Below, in pieces: positions 6,294 to 6,732 of a stretch of 6,732 nucleotides of DNA; positions within the stretch are counted from its first letter, which is position 1; each line of letters begins with the position of its first letter. Under the pieces are notes generated by a model that saw only the letters and a list, made by a program, of their open reading frames with translations, was not told the DNA's origin and did no database searches. The stretch is from Alphaproteobacteria bacterium. GTDB lineage: Bacteria > Pseudomonadota > Alphaproteobacteria > Rhizobiales > Xanthobacteraceae. Position numbers and translations under genes: made by a program. The stretch is from positions 1 to 6,732 of the forward strand of contig VAZQ01000026.1 in NCBI GenBank assembly GCA_005883115.1, written 5' to 3'.

Positions 6294-6732
6294 TCCGTCC
6301 GTCGTCGTCGTCATGGGAGTTTCAGGCTCCGGCAAGAGCACCATTGCCGCGATGCTCGCCCATCGCCTGCATTGGATTTATGAGGAGGGCGACTGGTTCC
6401 ATCCGCCCTCGAATGTCGAAAAGATGCACGGTGGGGAGCCGCTCACCGACGAGGACCGCTGGCCGTGGCTGCATGGCATTGCGGCCTGGATTGACGCCAC
6501 ACGGCGCGCCGGCAATCACGGCGTCGTCGCCTGCTCTGCGCTCAAACGGGCCTACCGCGACATTCTCATCGGCGCGCGGCGCGATGTCCGGCTCGTCTAT
6601 CTCAGAGGTGAACGGGATGTGATCGCGCGCCGGCTATCCGCACGCGACGGTCACTTTATGCCGCCGTCGCTGCTCGATAGCCAATTTGCCGCGCTCGAAG
6701 AACCGCAAGCGGACGAGCACCCAATCATGGTT
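6268..6732 (+). CDS. gntK: Gluconokinase (GntK type), 3' end cut by window edge
   Basis: Phosphorylates D-gluconate to 6-phosphogluconate with ATP in the cytoplasm. 155 codons are visible with no stop; GntK proteins are about 165-180 residues, so a short tail is missing. Seen: Walker A GVSGSGKST (17-25); EEGDWFHPPSNVEKM (39-53) and GEPLTDEDRWPWL (56-68), the gluconate-side motifs; CSALKRAYRDIL (89-100); and the lid/adenine region VRLVYLRGERDVIARRLSAR (107-126) with MPPSLLDSQFAALEEP (131-146). The start chosen is ATG 6268, with GGAGG at 6257-6261 six bases before it; an in-frame ATG at 6280 is the alternative. It begins inside the last codons of pgl, so the two are translationally linked. Its presence lets free gluconate join the pathway at the product of Pgl. 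A GTC run at 6301-6312 encodes part of the VVVV strand before the P-loop. Confidence 0.93.
   Translation, partial: MQPAMPLDDPSVVVVMGVSGSGKSTIAAMLAHRLHWIYEEGDWFHPPSNVEKMHGGEPLTDEDRWPWLHGIAAWIDATRRAGNHGVVACSALKRAYRDILIGARRDVRLVYLRGERDVIARRLSARDGHFMPPSLLDSQFAALEEPQADEHPIMV

Noticed and set aside
6301..6312. GTC trinucleotide run as a microsatellite
   Set aside because: Four copies encode the hydrophobic VVVV strand normal before a P-loop; no sign of repeat instability.

Overview
The window is a GC-rich stretch of ordinary bacterial chromosome. Gene content (Rieske-FAD reductase, class I-type nitronate monooxygenase, zwf-pgl-gntK cluster) suggests a proteobacterium, perhaps an alphaproteobacterium of the rhizobial/Bradyrhizobium side. 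That placement is inferred from general resemblance only, because there is no rRNA or other marker gene here. I see no mobile element, tRNA, rRNA or CRISPR array.

Left part (1-1726, minus strand): a two-gene unit read right to left. A nitronate monooxygenase-like flavoprotein is followed, after 27 bases holding a strong ribosome binding site, by a dienelactone hydrolase-family alpha/beta hydrolase that runs off the left edge. The hydrolase keeps its Cys-Asp-His triad but appears to lack the activating Glu of classical dienelactone hydrolase.

Middle (1727-3678): a divergent intergenic region of about 416 bases carries a perfect 17-base inverted repeat with the look of a repressor operator. 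To its right is a plus-strand gene for a soluble fusion of an N-terminal Rieske [2Fe-2S] domain to an FAD/NAD(P)H ferredoxin-reductase-type module (AIFM3-like).

Right part (3679-6732, plus strand): a 338-base intergenic region with an AT-rich inverted repeat and a stray strong Shine-Dalgarno sequence precedes a tightly packed operon, zwf - pgl - gntK. These encode glucose-6-phosphate dehydrogenase, 6-phosphogluconolactonase and gluconokinase. Together they make 6-phosphogluconate from glucose 6-phosphate (with NAD(P)H) and from free gluconate, feeding the Entner-Doudoroff or oxidative pentose phosphate pathway. gntK is cut by the right edge.

The most notable feature is that zwf is split between two reading frames near 4258-4282. 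The spacing of conserved residues there suggests a small real deletion (about 11 bases, possibly between short direct repeats) rather than a one-base sequencing slip. If confirmed, the oxidative G6PDH step from this locus would be lost while gntK and pgl stay intact. I found nothing that amounts to a clearly undescribed system.
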